Source: Isosphaera pallida ATCC 43644
GTDB taxonomy: Bacteria > Planctomycetota > Planctomycetia > Isosphaerales > Isosphaeraceae
Direction: 5' to 3'
Assembly (NCBI RefSeq): GCF_000186345.1
Contig: NC_014962.1
Coordinates: 4,988,450-5,052,449, forward strand
Length of the DNA stretch: 64,000 nucleotides
Below are positions 17,595-26,659 of the stretch, one piece after another (positions within the stretch are counted from its first letter, which is position 1; every line of letters starts with the position of its first letter). Position numbers and translations under genes: made by a program. A model generated the notes under the pieces. The model was not told the origin of the DNA. It ran no database searches and saw only the letters and a list, made by a program, of their open reading frames with translations.

Positions 17595-20500
17595 TTAGCG
17601 ACGAGCCTGCCGAGACCGTGGCGACCCAAGCCCCCTGGGCGCGCGGAGGAGAGGACGGAGTCGAGGGCGGGCATCCAATCGGGACGGGTGTTTCGAGGGC
17701 CGGGGCGACTCGCTCCGACTTTGGATTTGGTTTTGGGGAGGAGGTGGGGTTGAAGAGACTGCCGTCGGGCTAGACAGCGCGACGGTCTGGGTTGCGATTT
17801 CCGACGAGGGTGGCGTGAGACGAAGGAGGGGCCAGTTGAGCGTGGCGTCGCGTTCCACCCGACCATTGATCGTGGCTTTGGCAACGCGAACGCCGGGCGT
17901 AGAGGCGACGGGGATCGCCGAGGTCAGATGGAGACGGTTGCCGGTTTCGACTAGGTGGACTTCCCCTGGATCAAGTGCCTGGGCTGATCCGATCACCAGC
18001 GCCCACGTGGGGAGAGGGCCGGTTCGGGCTGGGGTGAAGACAAAAAGGTTGTCCCGCAGTTCGGCGTCTAAATAGCGTCGATCCCGCGTGCCGAAGCAGC
18101 CGTAACGGCGTTGCAGGATCAATTCGGAGGCGGCCTGAGCGTCTTCGATCCGGTTGCCCGTGATCCGCGCGCCGAAAATCGGGGTGAACGACCAGCCCCA
18201 GGGACCGGCCCCTTCCGTAGGCGAACTGAGAAGGCGCAGACCCCGGCGTCCGCCCCGGATGATATTGTCGGTAATGGTCAAGCCAAAGTGGTGGCCCGCG
18301 AGCACCAGGGAGTCGGCACGGCTGGCCTCGCCGTGGCTGGTCAGGTCGATCGTGTTGCCTTGAATCGTCAGGTCGAGGAAGCCCGACGCCACTGACAAGG
18401 CGGGCGGTTGGCCCGCGTGATCGAGCGCGATTGGTTCATCGAGCAGCAGGGTTCGGCGATCCAGCGCTTGGAGAACTCGTCTCCAGCTTCCGGCCTGGGG
18501 ACCGTCGAGAATCGCCACCGCGTCGCCGGCGCGGGGGGCGTCGCCTTGGGGTTCACCGATCCTCAACACCCGTCCGCCCTCGAACAGCGCGACGGCCTTG
18601 CCCTCGAACTTCAGGCGGTAGGCTTCGGTGAGCAGGATTTCGGGGGCGTTGAGGTCCAACGGGTCGTCATTTCGTTTGCCCAAACCCTGCGCTACGTTGC
18701 CAACGACCCGGATGTGGTGGCCCGACTGGGTCATCACCGCGAAGCGGTACAGTTGGCCCTCGATCCGTTTTCGACCGCCGGGGGGTTCGACCCGATTGTT
18801 GAGCACCTCGACGAAACGCCCATAACGCACGGCGAACGCGCCGTGGGACCACGACCCGGCGAATGGTCCGAAATGGAGGTTGTCGGCGATGCGCCAGGGT
18901 CCTCCCTCCACAGAAACCAACCCGCCCTGGAAGCGGTTGGATTCGATCACGCCCGACCCGGTGCGGCTCAAGCGGACCAGCCAGACCGCCTCCTGGTTGG
19001 CGGTGACCGGACTGGGCCCTTGAAGGTCCAGACCACGCAGGGTGACCGCCAGCTTGCGTTGATGGAATAACGGGATCGGGTCGGCGGCGTCGGAGTCGGC
19101 GATCACTGCCGGCTCCACCCCTTGGCGCGGTACGCCCCAGCGCGGCGAACCAGCGAACCGAACGGCGAAGCTCTCCAGCGTTACGTTGCCCGAGTGAATT
19201 TTGATCGCCGCGCTCCAGGGATCGGCGTGGGGAGGGGGTTGGAACAGCAGGGTTGTGCCCGGTTGTCCCACCAGCCGAACTGGCTTCGAGAGGATCAGCG
19301 GCGAGTTCAAGACATACGTTCCCGCCTGGAGCCGAACGGTGCCGAAGCGATCGACCAGGGTTTGCAGGGGGTCGCCGGGTCTGGCGGTGGTGGAAGCGGG
19401 CGAACGGGCCGGAAGGGTCAGGAGAGGGTTGGTCGCGCCCGCGGTCAAGCGGGCGGTGCGGATCGATCCGTCGTCCAGCGTCAGCATCAGATTGAGAGGA
19501 ACACCGGCGAGGTCGCGGTCGGGTTGAAAGAAGATGGAAAGAAGGCCGAGGTTGGGGTTGCCCGCGAGGACAAGGTTCCCTTCAGCCATCACTAGGTTGG
19601 AAGAATCGACATCCACGAACGGCAAACCCGAGGCGGTGTACCGCCAACGGGCGCGCGAGTCGTCGGTCAAGGTCGCGCTTAGGACTGTCCGACCCCGAGG
19701 CAAACCGCGGAGATCAACCCGGGCCGAGCCGGGTCCGGCTTGGGTCGAGCCAGTTTGACCGCGCCAGATCGCTCGAATTGCCGGGTCGTTCCAAACGAGG
19801 GGCGGGACGGGGTCGAGAGGAACCGTTGCGTTGGGGTCATGCGGGCCGGCGATCAGGTAGGCCGTTTGACGCGCTCCGTTGGCGAAGACGACGGTGACCC
19901 GCAATTCCGAGCCGGTCAATCCAACCGCGGGTCCGGGATCGAACCGGATCAGACCCTCGGTCGCCGCCGGTTCATCCCGACTCCATTCGGCTCGTCCGAC
20001 GCCCGAAGGGTTGGGGCCGCTTTCCCAGGTCTCCGCGGCCACGCCGCCGACGAGCCGCTCGACACGAACCAGGTCGATCGGCAGCCGGGATGGCAGGCCG
20101 CGGAGACCAATCAGCACATCCAACTGACCGTTCGGACCAGGCGCGGCGGTGGGACCCACCCGGTCCTCCGCGGCTTGACCTAGCCAAACCGCGCTGAGTC
20201 CGGGCTGAACAGCGCGATGGGGATCGGCCCAACCGCCGGGCAGGAACGCCTCGCGGCGCAGGCCGTCGGCCTCGACGACCACGATCTGAAACTCGCGTCC
20301 GGTTTCTACGAAGCGGGGGTCGATGAACAGGGTGGCTTGGTCGGAACCCTCGAGACGCTCGACGACCACCCGCCACTCACTCAACGGGGTGTCGCTGGTC
20401 CAGCGTCCATAGCCGTAACCGGCGACCTCCACGCGGTCGAGGGGCTGGTCGGGACGCAAGCCCGACACAGTCAATCGGATGTCCTCCACACCGTTGGGGC

Positions 20501-20681
20501 CGTGGGGACCGCCCGCCCGATCGTCCCCTACTTGTCCAACCCATTGACCTTGCAACAACGGAGTCGCGCTGAGCAGTTGCCGCGGTTCCAAAAGACGTGT
20601 CGCGGCGAGGCCGGGATGCCCAGGAGTCATCACTGGCGAGACCCGAGTCGCGCGGACGCGACGCATCGAGCGGTGGAGCAT
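17595..20681 (-). CDS. LEPR-xLL surface protein with Ig-like repeats and beta-helix
   Basis: A 1028-residue predicted exported protein. The N-terminal RLLEPRQLLS (about residues 30-38) is a clear LEPR-xLL segment, typical of large planctomycete surface proteins. Three related modules of about 130 residues follow, each with a GQ-W/G-Q ... LRGLP core (QGQWVGQVGDDR, SAVWLGQAAEDR, RAIWRGQTGS), apparently Ig-like. From about residue 440 a right-handed parallel beta-helix is likely (TVRLQAGTYVLNSPLILSKP, NVTLESFAVRF, GVIESNRFQGG, LTIQGNTIDLTS, LTITDNIIRGG), a pectate-lyase-like fold. The C-terminus is basic and low-complexity. No catalytic residues are recognised. ATG 20681 has no good ribosome-binding site, so the start is uncertain. 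Confidence 0.78.
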   Translation of the reverse strand: MLHRSMRRVRATRVSPVMTPGHPGLAATRLLEPRQLLSATPLLQGQWVGQVGDDRAGGPHGPNGVEDIRLTVSGLRPDQPLDRVEVAGYGYGRWTSDTPLSEWRVVVERLEGSDQATLFIDPRFVETGREFQIVVVEADGLRREAFLPGGWADPHRAVQPGLSAVWLGQAAEDRVGPTAAPGPNGQLDVLIGLRGLPSRLPIDLVRVERLVGGVAAETWESGPNPSGVGRAEWSRDEPAATEGLIRFDPGPAVGLTGSELRVTVVFANGARQTAYLIAGPHDPNATVPLDPVPPLVWNDPAIRAIWRGQTGSTQAGPGSARVDLRGLPRGRTVLSATLTDDSRARWRYTASGLPFVDVDSSNLVMAEGNLVLAGNPNLGLLSIFFQPDRDLAGVPLNLMLTLDDGSIRTARLTAGATNPLLTLPARSPASTTARPGDPLQTLVDRFGTVRLQAGTYVLNSPLILSKPVRLVGQPGTTLLFQPPPHADPWSAAIKIHSGNVTLESFAVRFAGSPRWGVPRQGVEPAVIADSDAADPIPLFHQRKLAVTLRGLDLQGPSPVTANQEAVWLVRLSRTGSGVIESNRFQGGLVSVEGGPWRIADNLHFGPFAGSWSHGAFAVRYGRFVEVLNNRVEPPGGRKRIEGQLYRFAVMTQSGHHIRVVGNVAQGLGKRNDDPLDLNAPEILLTEAYRLKFEGKAVALFEGGRVLRIGEPQGDAPRAGDAVAILDGPQAGSWRRVLQALDRRTLLLDEPIALDHAGQPPALSVASGFLDLTIQGNTIDLTSHGEASRADSLVLAGHHFGLTITDNIIRGGRRGLRLLSSPTEGAGPWGWSFTPIFGARITGNRIEDAQAASELILQRRYGCFGTRDRRYLDAELRDNLFVFTPARTGPLPTWALVIGSAQALDPGEVHLVETGNRLHLTSAIPVASTPGVRVAKATINGRVERDATLNWPLLRLTPPSSEIATQTVALSSPTAVSSTPPPPQNQIQSRSESPRPSKHPSRLDARPRLRPLLRAPRGLGSPRSRQARR

Positions 20682-21070
20682 GGGGAATTCTCAGGAGGGT
20701 TGCGACCACGCGCCAAACGAGGGAGCCGAACCCAAAGCCGTGCTTGGAGACGCGGGACTCCACGCCTCGCTCGACCCGATTCGGCGATGCCTGGTCTAAG
20801 AAGAAAAGATCAACACACCCGTGAAATCGAGCCGCTCCGCTTCTCCACCGACGTTCACCGACCGAACGCGGTCGAATCGAAGTGGATCGCCGATCCCTCG
20901 CGGAGTCCGTCTTGACCCTCCGTGCCGTTTGAATCGTAAGTTGGGGTGGGACGACCCGCAAGAGTTGTCCTCTAAATCAACACGATCGTTGCTGGTGGTT
21001 TGGTCGGAATATTCGGCTCGAACATTGGGATGAGTACACACGACGGTTCGCTTGCGCCGCGATGGGTCTT

Positions 21071-21124
21071 AAAAATCAACACGCCTCCACTTCGCCGAGG
21101 GGGGTTCGACGAGACGGAGGCGTG
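21071..21124 (-). terminator. Intrinsic terminator of the MFS gene
   Basis: CACGCCTCC and GGAGGCGTG form a 9-bp stem, with an inner CGTCGA/TCGGCG stem. On the minus strand it is followed by TTGATTTTT. It lies 40 bases after the MFS stop at 21164 and is the best Rho-independent terminator in the window. The remaining 20682-21070 shows no supported gene. Confidence 0.75.
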
Positions 21125-21163
21125 AAGGTGAGGGAGGCGATGGGATCGAGTCCCAGAGTGGAG

Positions 21164-22612
21164 TTATGAACTCAGCTTGATCTCTTCCTCGGGAAGGGGT
21201 TGGCCTTGAGTTTCGGGGGCGAAGGGAAGGGTGGCCAGGCCAATCAGCAGGAAGGCGCACATGGTCATGCCGGAGTAACGCAGCGCGTCTGCGCCAGCCC
21301 AGCCATACACGTTGTTGGAAAGGTATCCTAACATAAAGGGCCCAATAGCCGCGACCAGCCGGCCCACGTTGTAACAGAACGACACCCCGGTGCTGCGCAA
21401 ACGGGTGGGGAAGAGTTCAGGGAAGTAGATCGCGTAGCCGCCGAACAACGCCAGTTGGCAGAAGCCCATGAGCGGGATGAGGGTGAAGATGTGCCAAACC
21501 TCGCCCAGGAAGGCGAAGACCATCATGGTCGTGATGATCGCCAGCAGGAAGAAGAGGGCGAACGCGCCTCGGCGGCCCAACCGGGTGGTGACCACGGCGA
21601 AGGAGTAGATGCCGAAGAAGGCCCCGAGGTTCTGCATTGCCGAGATGACCCCGGTGTAGATCGTCAGCCAGTCGTTGACGTATTTGGTCTGAGCTTCTGC
21701 CTCCAGACCAATCGACTTGGCGTATGCCAGCAGTTGGGGGCGATAGACGTTGCGGGCCAAGTCGAAGCTGAAGAAGCCGATCCCCCAGACCGCCACGACC
21801 CCAGCGAAAGCCAGGGCCAGACCCACCAGGGTGTTGTGACGCCAACGGGGAATGCTGAAGAGATCCACGATCGAACCGGCCTGCGCCTGGGGATCGCCTG
21901 CCAGGCGGCCCTCCGCCCGCGCCTTGGCCATGTCCCGCCAGCGTTGCGGCTCCTCCAACCGTCGCATGATGAAGACCGCCAGCAGCGCCGGCAGCGCGCC
22001 CACCAAAAACATGATGCGCCAGGGAACCCCGCCTTGAAGCAGGCTGAACAACGCGAGGGTTCCCAGGCCGATCGTGGTGAAGGCGGCGATCATGTTGCCC
22101 AGCGCCGAGAACGCCTGGAAGGTGCCCAACGCCTTGGGACGGGAGCGGTCAGGCATGACCTCGGCCACCAGAGTTACCCCAGCCGCGAACGCGCCGCCGA
22201 CCCCAAGACCAGTGATGAACCGGTAGAAGGCGAAGTCCCAGAAGCCGAGCGAAAAAGCGCTTAGACCGGTGCAGAGCGAGTAGGTCAAGACGGTCAACAC
22301 CAGGGTCCGCGCCCGGCCGATCTTGTCGCCTAACACGCCGAAGAGGATGCCACCAATGGCCCATCCGGTCAGGAAGATTGAGGTGGCATAGCCGGCGTAT
22401 TGATCGACCAGGGGGTCGGTCGGTGCGACGTTCAACAGGTCGATCATCGCCGGTTTGCGGGCGAGGTTGAAGAACTGCTGATCCATCGTGTCGAACAGCC
22501 ACGCCAGGGTTGCCACGATCAAGACGAACCACTGGTAGCGGGACAACCCCTCGTACCATTTGAGGTTCGCGTCGGGTTGCAAGGCGGATGGGGACGGGGT
22601 GGGCGTGGCCAT
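21164..22612 (-). CDS. MFS transporter, sugar/organic-acid porter type
   Basis: A 482-residue inner-membrane major facilitator with about 12 predicted membrane helices. The first helix carries LAWLFDTMDQQFFNLA, resembling the D-x-M-D motif of the aromatic acid/H+ symporter and related sialate/phthalate porters. The loop 2-3 motif GVLGDKIGRARTL is the MFS signature and FGGYAIYFPELFPTRLRSTG is the C-half equivalent. A central loop (MRRLEEPQRWRDMAKARAEG) separates the halves. Substrate is unknown. The AKR gene upstream on the same strand (gap 340 bases with a 14-bp hairpin) is probably a separate transcript. Confidence 0.9.
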   Translation of the reverse strand: MATPTPSPSALQPDANLKWYEGLSRYQWFVLIVATLAWLFDTMDQQFFNLARKPAMIDLLNVAPTDPLVDQYAGYATSIFLTGWAIGGILFGVLGDKIGRARTLVLTVLTYSLCTGLSAFSLGFWDFAFYRFITGLGVGGAFAAGVTLVAEVMPDRSRPKALGTFQAFSALGNMIAAFTTIGLGTLALFSLLQGGVPWRIMFLVGALPALLAVFIMRRLEEPQRWRDMAKARAEGRLAGDPQAQAGSIVDLFSIPRWRHNTLVGLALAFAGVVAVWGIGFFSFDLARNVYRPQLLAYAKSIGLEAEAQTKYVNDWLTIYTGVISAMQNLGAFFGIYSFAVVTTRLGRRGAFALFFLLAIITTMMVFAFLGEVWHIFTLIPLMGFCQLALFGGYAIYFPELFPTRLRSTGVSFCYNVGRLVAAIGPFMLGYLSNNVYGWAGADALRYSGMTMCAFLLIGLATLPFAPETQGQPLPEEEIKLSS

Positions 22613-22821
22613 CGTCAGCGGTACTCCAGAGACTCGACTAAGGACAAGAAGACGACGGGCAGAGAGGGATTGAAGTGGGACGAGGCCGCCTCATCCCACC
22701 ACGCGCGTCAACGCTTGGCAACCCATTCGTGCCGATCGTTTCTCGGCCTTGATCTGATCGCGCGGCCCAACCAAATCCAAATCCTTGAGAGCCGCTTAGG
22801 TTCAGGCTTCGAAACGCCGAC

Positions 22822-22871
22822 CGCCGGTGTCGCGCCGTTTCCCTTCGGGGTGGATCAGCGCGACACCGGCG
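22822..22871 (-). terminator. Perfect 14-bp inverted repeat downstream of the AKR gene
   Basis: CGCCGGTGTCGCGC and its exact complement GCGCGACACCGGCG are separated by 22 bases. It lies about 80 bases after the AKR stop (22953) and 210 bases before the MFS start. No U-tract follows. It is the longest perfect stem I found in the window. A terminator or barrier between the two genes is likely; an operator is possible. Confidence 0.5.
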
Positions 22872-22952
22872 ATAAGGTCGAGTCAAGCCAACGCGAGTCG
22901 GATGGAGTGAAATCCAACCCGAATCCGCTGAAGAAATGAGATCCCAATCGAA

Positions 22953-24236
22953 TTAGGCGAGGTTGCGATCGACCTGGGGCAGAATCGAGGCGAAGTCGAG
23001 CTTGCGAGGGCAGGCTTCGCGGGCGGCGATCAAGTCGGCCCCGGTCCAATCCCGTTCCTCGGGAGACAACTCAGCGTAACGCTCGCGGGCCACCGAGCGA
23101 TAGCCGTGATGCTCATGATAGGTGTGGAACCGCGCGAGATCGCCCAGGCGGGCGGTGGTGCCGGCAGCTCGGGAGCAGCGGCCGTCGCAGTCAGCGCACA
23201 TGGTGGGCCGGGCCGCGATGCACGCTTCGCGCAGACGATCGAGACTGGCTTGGTCCATCGGCCGGAACTTGCGGGCCGCCTCGACATTCTCGTTGATCTG
23301 ATCGAGGTTGCGCATCGAGACGCAGACGCTGGCGATTCGTTCGTCAGTCCAGATCGCGTGCAGCAACGCCTGATAGGGTGTATATCCCTTTTCCTTGAGT
23401 TCGGGCATTCGTTTGAACACTTCGTTGTAGATCGCCTGACCGCCGAAGCCGGCGACCTGCTTCATCGAGATCAGGCCAATCCCCCGGGCGTGGCAGGCGT
23501 CGAGCGCCTTGTTGAGCGGCGAGTCGGCCTCCAAGAATGGCGAGTATTGCAGCATGATCGCATCGACAAACCCGCCTTCGGCAGCCGCCTGGATGATTTC
23601 AGCCCGTCGGGGGTGATGGGTCGAGAAACCAACGAGCTTGGCCTTGCCTGACTTGCGGATCGTCTCGCAGACGGCCTTGAACTCCTTGCTTTTGGGCCAT
23701 TTCAGACCGTTTTCGATCGAGGAATCGCCCAGCGCGTGGACGAACAGTAGATCGACCCAATCGACCTGGAGGGTTTCAAGCCGTCTGTCGAGCATCTCGA
23801 CGAGTTGCTTGGGTTCAGAGGGGGAATCCTTGGTCACCAGGAAGATGTTTTTGCGGACCTCGGGCATGGCTTTGAACCAGCGAGACAAGCCGGGTTCGGA
23901 GCCGTAGGACTTGGCGGTATCGTAGTAGCGGATCCCCTGGGCATAGGCGTAGCGCACCAGACGATCCAGGGCCGGACTACGCCAGGTACCCTGGTTGAGG
24001 ATGGTCACCTCGACGCCGGTTTTGCCCAAGGGACGCCGAGGCAGCTCCTTGGGCGGAGTGGCGGTCTTGTTCCCCTTCTCATCGTCGCGGCGGGCGACTG
24101 GTTCGATGCAGACGGCGGCCCGCGCCGTCGAGACCGCGCCGATCACGGCGGCAGTGGTGGCCGCGGTCACGCCGAGCTTGAGTGCGTCGCGCCGGGTCGG
24201 GTTCGTTGGATTGTCGAGGCCCACGGGTTCGGACAT
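22953..24236 (-). CDS. Tat-exported aldo/keto reductase
   Basis: A 427-residue NAD(P)-linked oxidoreductase of the AKR fold with a twin-arginine-like signal (NPTRRDALKLGVTAATTAAV). The start at ATG 24236 has AAGAGGG upstream; the longer open frame lacks one. The catalytic tetrad is Asp106 and Tyr111 (YYDTAKSYG), Lys136 (LVTKDS) and His167 (LLFVHALGD). A short cysteine cluster CADCDGRC near residue 370 resembles the C-terminal Fe-S region of some AKR paralogs but lacks a full 4Cys motif. Substrate unknown. Exported AKRs of this kind are typical of planctomycetes. Confidence 0.9.
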   Translation of the reverse strand: MSEPVGLDNPTNPTRRDALKLGVTAATTAAVIGAVSTARAAVCIEPVARRDDEKGNKTATPPKELPRRPLGKTGVEVTILNQGTWRSPALDRLVRYAYAQGIRYYDTAKSYGSEPGLSRWFKAMPEVRKNIFLVTKDSPSEPKQLVEMLDRRLETLQVDWVDLLFVHALGDSSIENGLKWPKSKEFKAVCETIRKSGKAKLVGFSTHHPRRAEIIQAAAEGGFVDAIMLQYSPFLEADSPLNKALDACHARGIGLISMKQVAGFGGQAIYNEVFKRMPELKEKGYTPYQALLHAIWTDERIASVCVSMRNLDQINENVEAARKFRPMDQASLDRLREACIAARPTMCADCDGRCSRAAGTTARLGDLARFHTYHEHHGYRSVARERYAELSPEERDWTGADLIAAREACPRKLDFASILPQVDRNLA

Positions 24237-24739
24237 CGTTCGCGCCCTCTTAGACGGACTGGACTGGAGTAACGTGAAGGTGAGTGAAACACCCGCCGCG
24301 TCCCAAATCAACTCGCCGTGATCGAGACAACGCCGTGAGGTTCGCAACAGGATCCCAATCCCAAACAAAAGCATCAGAACCAGGCGAGTCCAACGACGAT
24401 GGTCGAGTGAGTCGAGCGAAGCGGATCTAACCCGATCCCCAGCGTTTCATGGTACACCACAAGCTAGTGCGCGTCAGCCTCGTTGGCCGCGCTCCACTTC
24501 CACTCACTCGGCACGCTGGGTCTGGGTTTTGATCGCGTGATGGCGACGTCCCGATTCAAGGAACGCAAACGTTGGGTGTTTGTCGCAATCGAAATGGTCC
24601 CTACGATGGATCGGAATTGGCTTGGTCGCTTTGGTCGTTGAAGTGATTGAGTTAAGATGATTGAATTGATCCGACCGCCAGTCGCGCTGCGGGTTCTCAG
24701 ATGGTCTTGGAACGAGGTTCATGGAACCTTAAACACAAT

Positions 24740-24768
24740 ATCCCACCCCGGGGAAACCGGAGTGGGAT
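24740..24768 (-). terminator. Terminator of csrA
   Basis: ATCCCACCCCGG and CCGGAGTGGGAT form a 12-bp stem with one mismatch and a 5-base GGAAA/TTTCC loop. On the minus strand it is followed by ATTGTGTTT. It lies 95 bases beyond the csrA stop. The rest of 24237-24862 shows no gene. Confidence 0.6.
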
Positions 24769-24862
24769 GAACAAAGCCCCTCTCTGGAATCAAATCGAGG
24801 CTGGGTGAAAAAGGGAATTGGTCACGCCATCGCGGCCGGGTCGGCGGCACGCTTGGAGATAC

Positions 24863-25108
24863 TCAGCCGCGTGTCACCGGGACGGGCACAGCAGCAAGGC
24901 AGGCCGGCGTGTTCGCTTGGGAAGACGCATGGGAAGCCTGTTCCTCCCGCGACACCTTTTCGTCGAGCAGCTCCTTACGGAAGACCGGCACCGAATTCGG
25001 CGCTTCGATCCCGATGCGGACCTGATGACGGTCGATCTTGACGATCGTCAGCACGATGTCGTCGCCGATCAGGATCTTTTCATTGAGTTTGCGGCTCAGC
25101 ACCAGCAT
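24863..25108 (-). CDS. csrA: Carbon storage regulator CsrA
   Basis: An 81-residue RNA-binding global post-transcriptional regulator that acts on GGA motifs in mRNA leaders. ATG 25108 is set by the strong AAGGAGGATGCAACC leader and by the family start MLVLSRKLNEKILIGDDI. Core strands IVLTIVKIDRHQVRIGIEAP and the VPVFRKELL helix are intact, including the Leu4/Arg6 N-terminus and an Arg in VRIGIEAP. The C-terminal tail (about 25 residues, Ser/Ala/Pro-rich) is longer than in E. coli. No fliW or flagellar gene is adjacent. Because its own ribosome-binding site contains AGGAGGA, CsrA autoregulation is possible. Confidence 0.95.
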   Translation of the reverse strand: MLVLSRKLNEKILIGDDIVLTIVKIDRHQVRIGIEAPNSVPVFRKELLDEKVSREEQASHASSQANTPACLAAVPVPVTRG

Positions 25109-25206
25109 GGTTGCATCCTCCTTGTCGCGGTATCGAGAGCGGTCGAGCAGCTTGGGAGTCTGAGAGGCGTCATCGTGGCGATCGTCAACCCGGTCGCGTT
25201 GGCCCG

Positions 25207-25234
25207 ATTGTGGACCAGTCGGAGCGAAAAACAA
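25207..25234 (-). promoter_or_regulatory. Candidate csrA promoter
   Basis: On the minus strand TTGTTT, a 16-base spacer and CACAAT (followed by CGGG) precede csrA by about 100 bases. The -10 context resembles the TACAATCGAG promoter upstream of the DUF1501 gene. The remaining gap to 25624 holds a tandem GAAGGGTAGAG repeat (about 25488-25508) and GTTGC triplets (25611-25625), but no gene. Confidence 0.4.
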
Positions 25235-25624
25235 GTGAGTGACGATATCGAAACGAGAAGTTACGCGAGCCGTGGTGAGAACGTGACAGGATCTCGAATG
25301 CGGGTTCCTCGTGGCGTCTCAGCGATTCGTGGTTCACGCAACCTATTGTGTGAGGTCTGTCAAGGGGTGGTCGTGATAATTTGAGGCCGCTTGGTGGAGT
25401 TGTGTCAAAAACACCGAAAAAACAGGCGAATTTCAAGGCGTTTGAAGCGTGGGAAACAACCTTGCGGAAGTGGTTGAGACACCTTGGAAGGGTAGAGGAA
25501 GGGTAGAGGGAACCAAGACCTAGTCGGGGAGGGCATCCTCCTCGTCGTGGTCTGGGAGGATTCGTCGGGGAATCGAGTCACGCTCGCTCGAGGTCCAATT
25601 GAGTTGAGGTTGCGTTGCGTTGCG

Positions 25625-26341
25625 TTAGCCAAGTTGGTCGAGTTGGTTCCGAGCGGATTGCTTGAGGGCGTCAAGTTGGAGATTCAAGTCGTCCCAACGC
25701 CGTTGACCAACGAGCTCGCTAAACTCGCCGCCGAGCCGGGCCAGGTCGGTGAGTCCCAACGACTCAGCCATTCCCGCAATCTGGCGTCCGAACGAGGTGA
25801 GAACCGCCTCGTTGCGGTCCCGCATCGCCTGATGAAATGAACTCGAGGAGTCGGGCAGGTCGATGAGAAACTGAAGCAGGTTGCGAATCGCACGTAGGTT
25901 CTCGGCGGGGGTTGGCCAGCAGGCCAACCGGGGGCGATTGGCCGGGATGTGACGCTGGATGGTCTCGCGCAACTGCTGGAGTGTCATGGGCTTGGTTACC
26001 AGGTCGTCGAATCCAGCCAGGTGGTGTTTGTGTTCCAGCCATTGGGGTTCGGCCGTGAGGGCCACGATAGGGCGATCATAGCCGAGGCGGCGCAGTTTGG
26101 AGGCGGCCTCCAGACCACTGAGCCGAGGCATTCGGAGGTCCATCAGGATCAAGTCGTAAGGGTCGGCGCTGGCGGCTTCGAGAGCTTGTTGGCCGTCCGT
26201 GGCAAAGTCGGCCTGCAATTCAAGTCGATTCAGAAAATAACGCATGATCGGCCACTGGTTGGTGTCGTCCTCGGCCACCAGCAGCCTCAGCGGGGCCGAT
26301 TCGCTCCAGTCGATCTTAGCGGTATCCATCTCGGTCGCCAT
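25625..26341 (-). CDS. Response regulator with degenerate HPt-like C-terminus
   Basis: A 238-residue cytosolic protein. The receiver domain (about residues 17-135) has the acidic pair Glu24-Asp25 (VAEDD), phospho-acceptor Asp68 (LILMDLRMP), Thr96 (VALTAEP) and Lys117 (LVTKP), so it should be phosphorylatable. The C-terminal 85 residues form a helical region reminiscent of an HPt module (FHQAMRDRNEAVLTSFGRQIAGMAESLGL). The usual H-x-x-K-G phospho-His motif is absent, which leaves a receiver-binding or dimerisation role. ATG 26341 is preceded by GAGGGAG; earlier ATGs lack one. No kinase is adjacent. Confidence 0.82.
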   Translation of the reverse strand: MATEMDTAKIDWSESAPLRLLVAEDDTNQWPIMRYFLNRLELQADFATDGQQALEAASADPYDLILMDLRMPRLSGLEAASKLRRLGYDRPIVALTAEPQWLEHKHHLAGFDDLVTKPMTLQQLRETIQRHIPANRPRLACWPTPAENLRAIRNLLQFLIDLPDSSSSFHQAMRDRNEAVLTSFGRQIAGMAESLGLTDLARLGGEFSELVGQRRWDDLNLQLDALKQSARNQLDQLG

Positions 26342-26518
26342 GCCGATTGGTCTCCCTCGTTCCACACTGTGCGGTGTTTCAACGATGCGCGTCAAATCGG
26401 TGACGCCATTCAAACTTCCAGAATGAATGATCATAGGCCGCGTCGCATTGCGAGGCGAGAGCACATTCCGACTTGATAGGCAGAAACCATCATGCGCTAA
26501 CGTAAACGAGAACATAAT

Positions 26519-26575
26519 CTAGGGAAAACCCTAGGAGAACCGCCGACCCGGATAACAAGTTGACATTCACGTGAA
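26519..26575. promoter_or_regulatory. Hairpin and palindrome between the response regulator and the fusion gene
   Basis: CTAGGG-AAAA-CCCTAG (26519-26534) is a perfect 6-bp hairpin. On the minus strand it is followed by ATTATGTTCT and could end the upstream fusion transcript. TTCACGTGAA (26566-26575) is a 10-bp perfect palindrome following a TTGACA. The region is AT-rich for this genome. It could hold the response-regulator promoter and an operator. Confidence 0.38.
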
Positions 26576-26659
26576 CAGGTTAGGAGATCATCGAAAAGGG
26601 TTCTTGGTGGATATTTTTAGCCAGCTTTCGTTTGGTTGGCGAGGTTCTCGCATGGGTGT

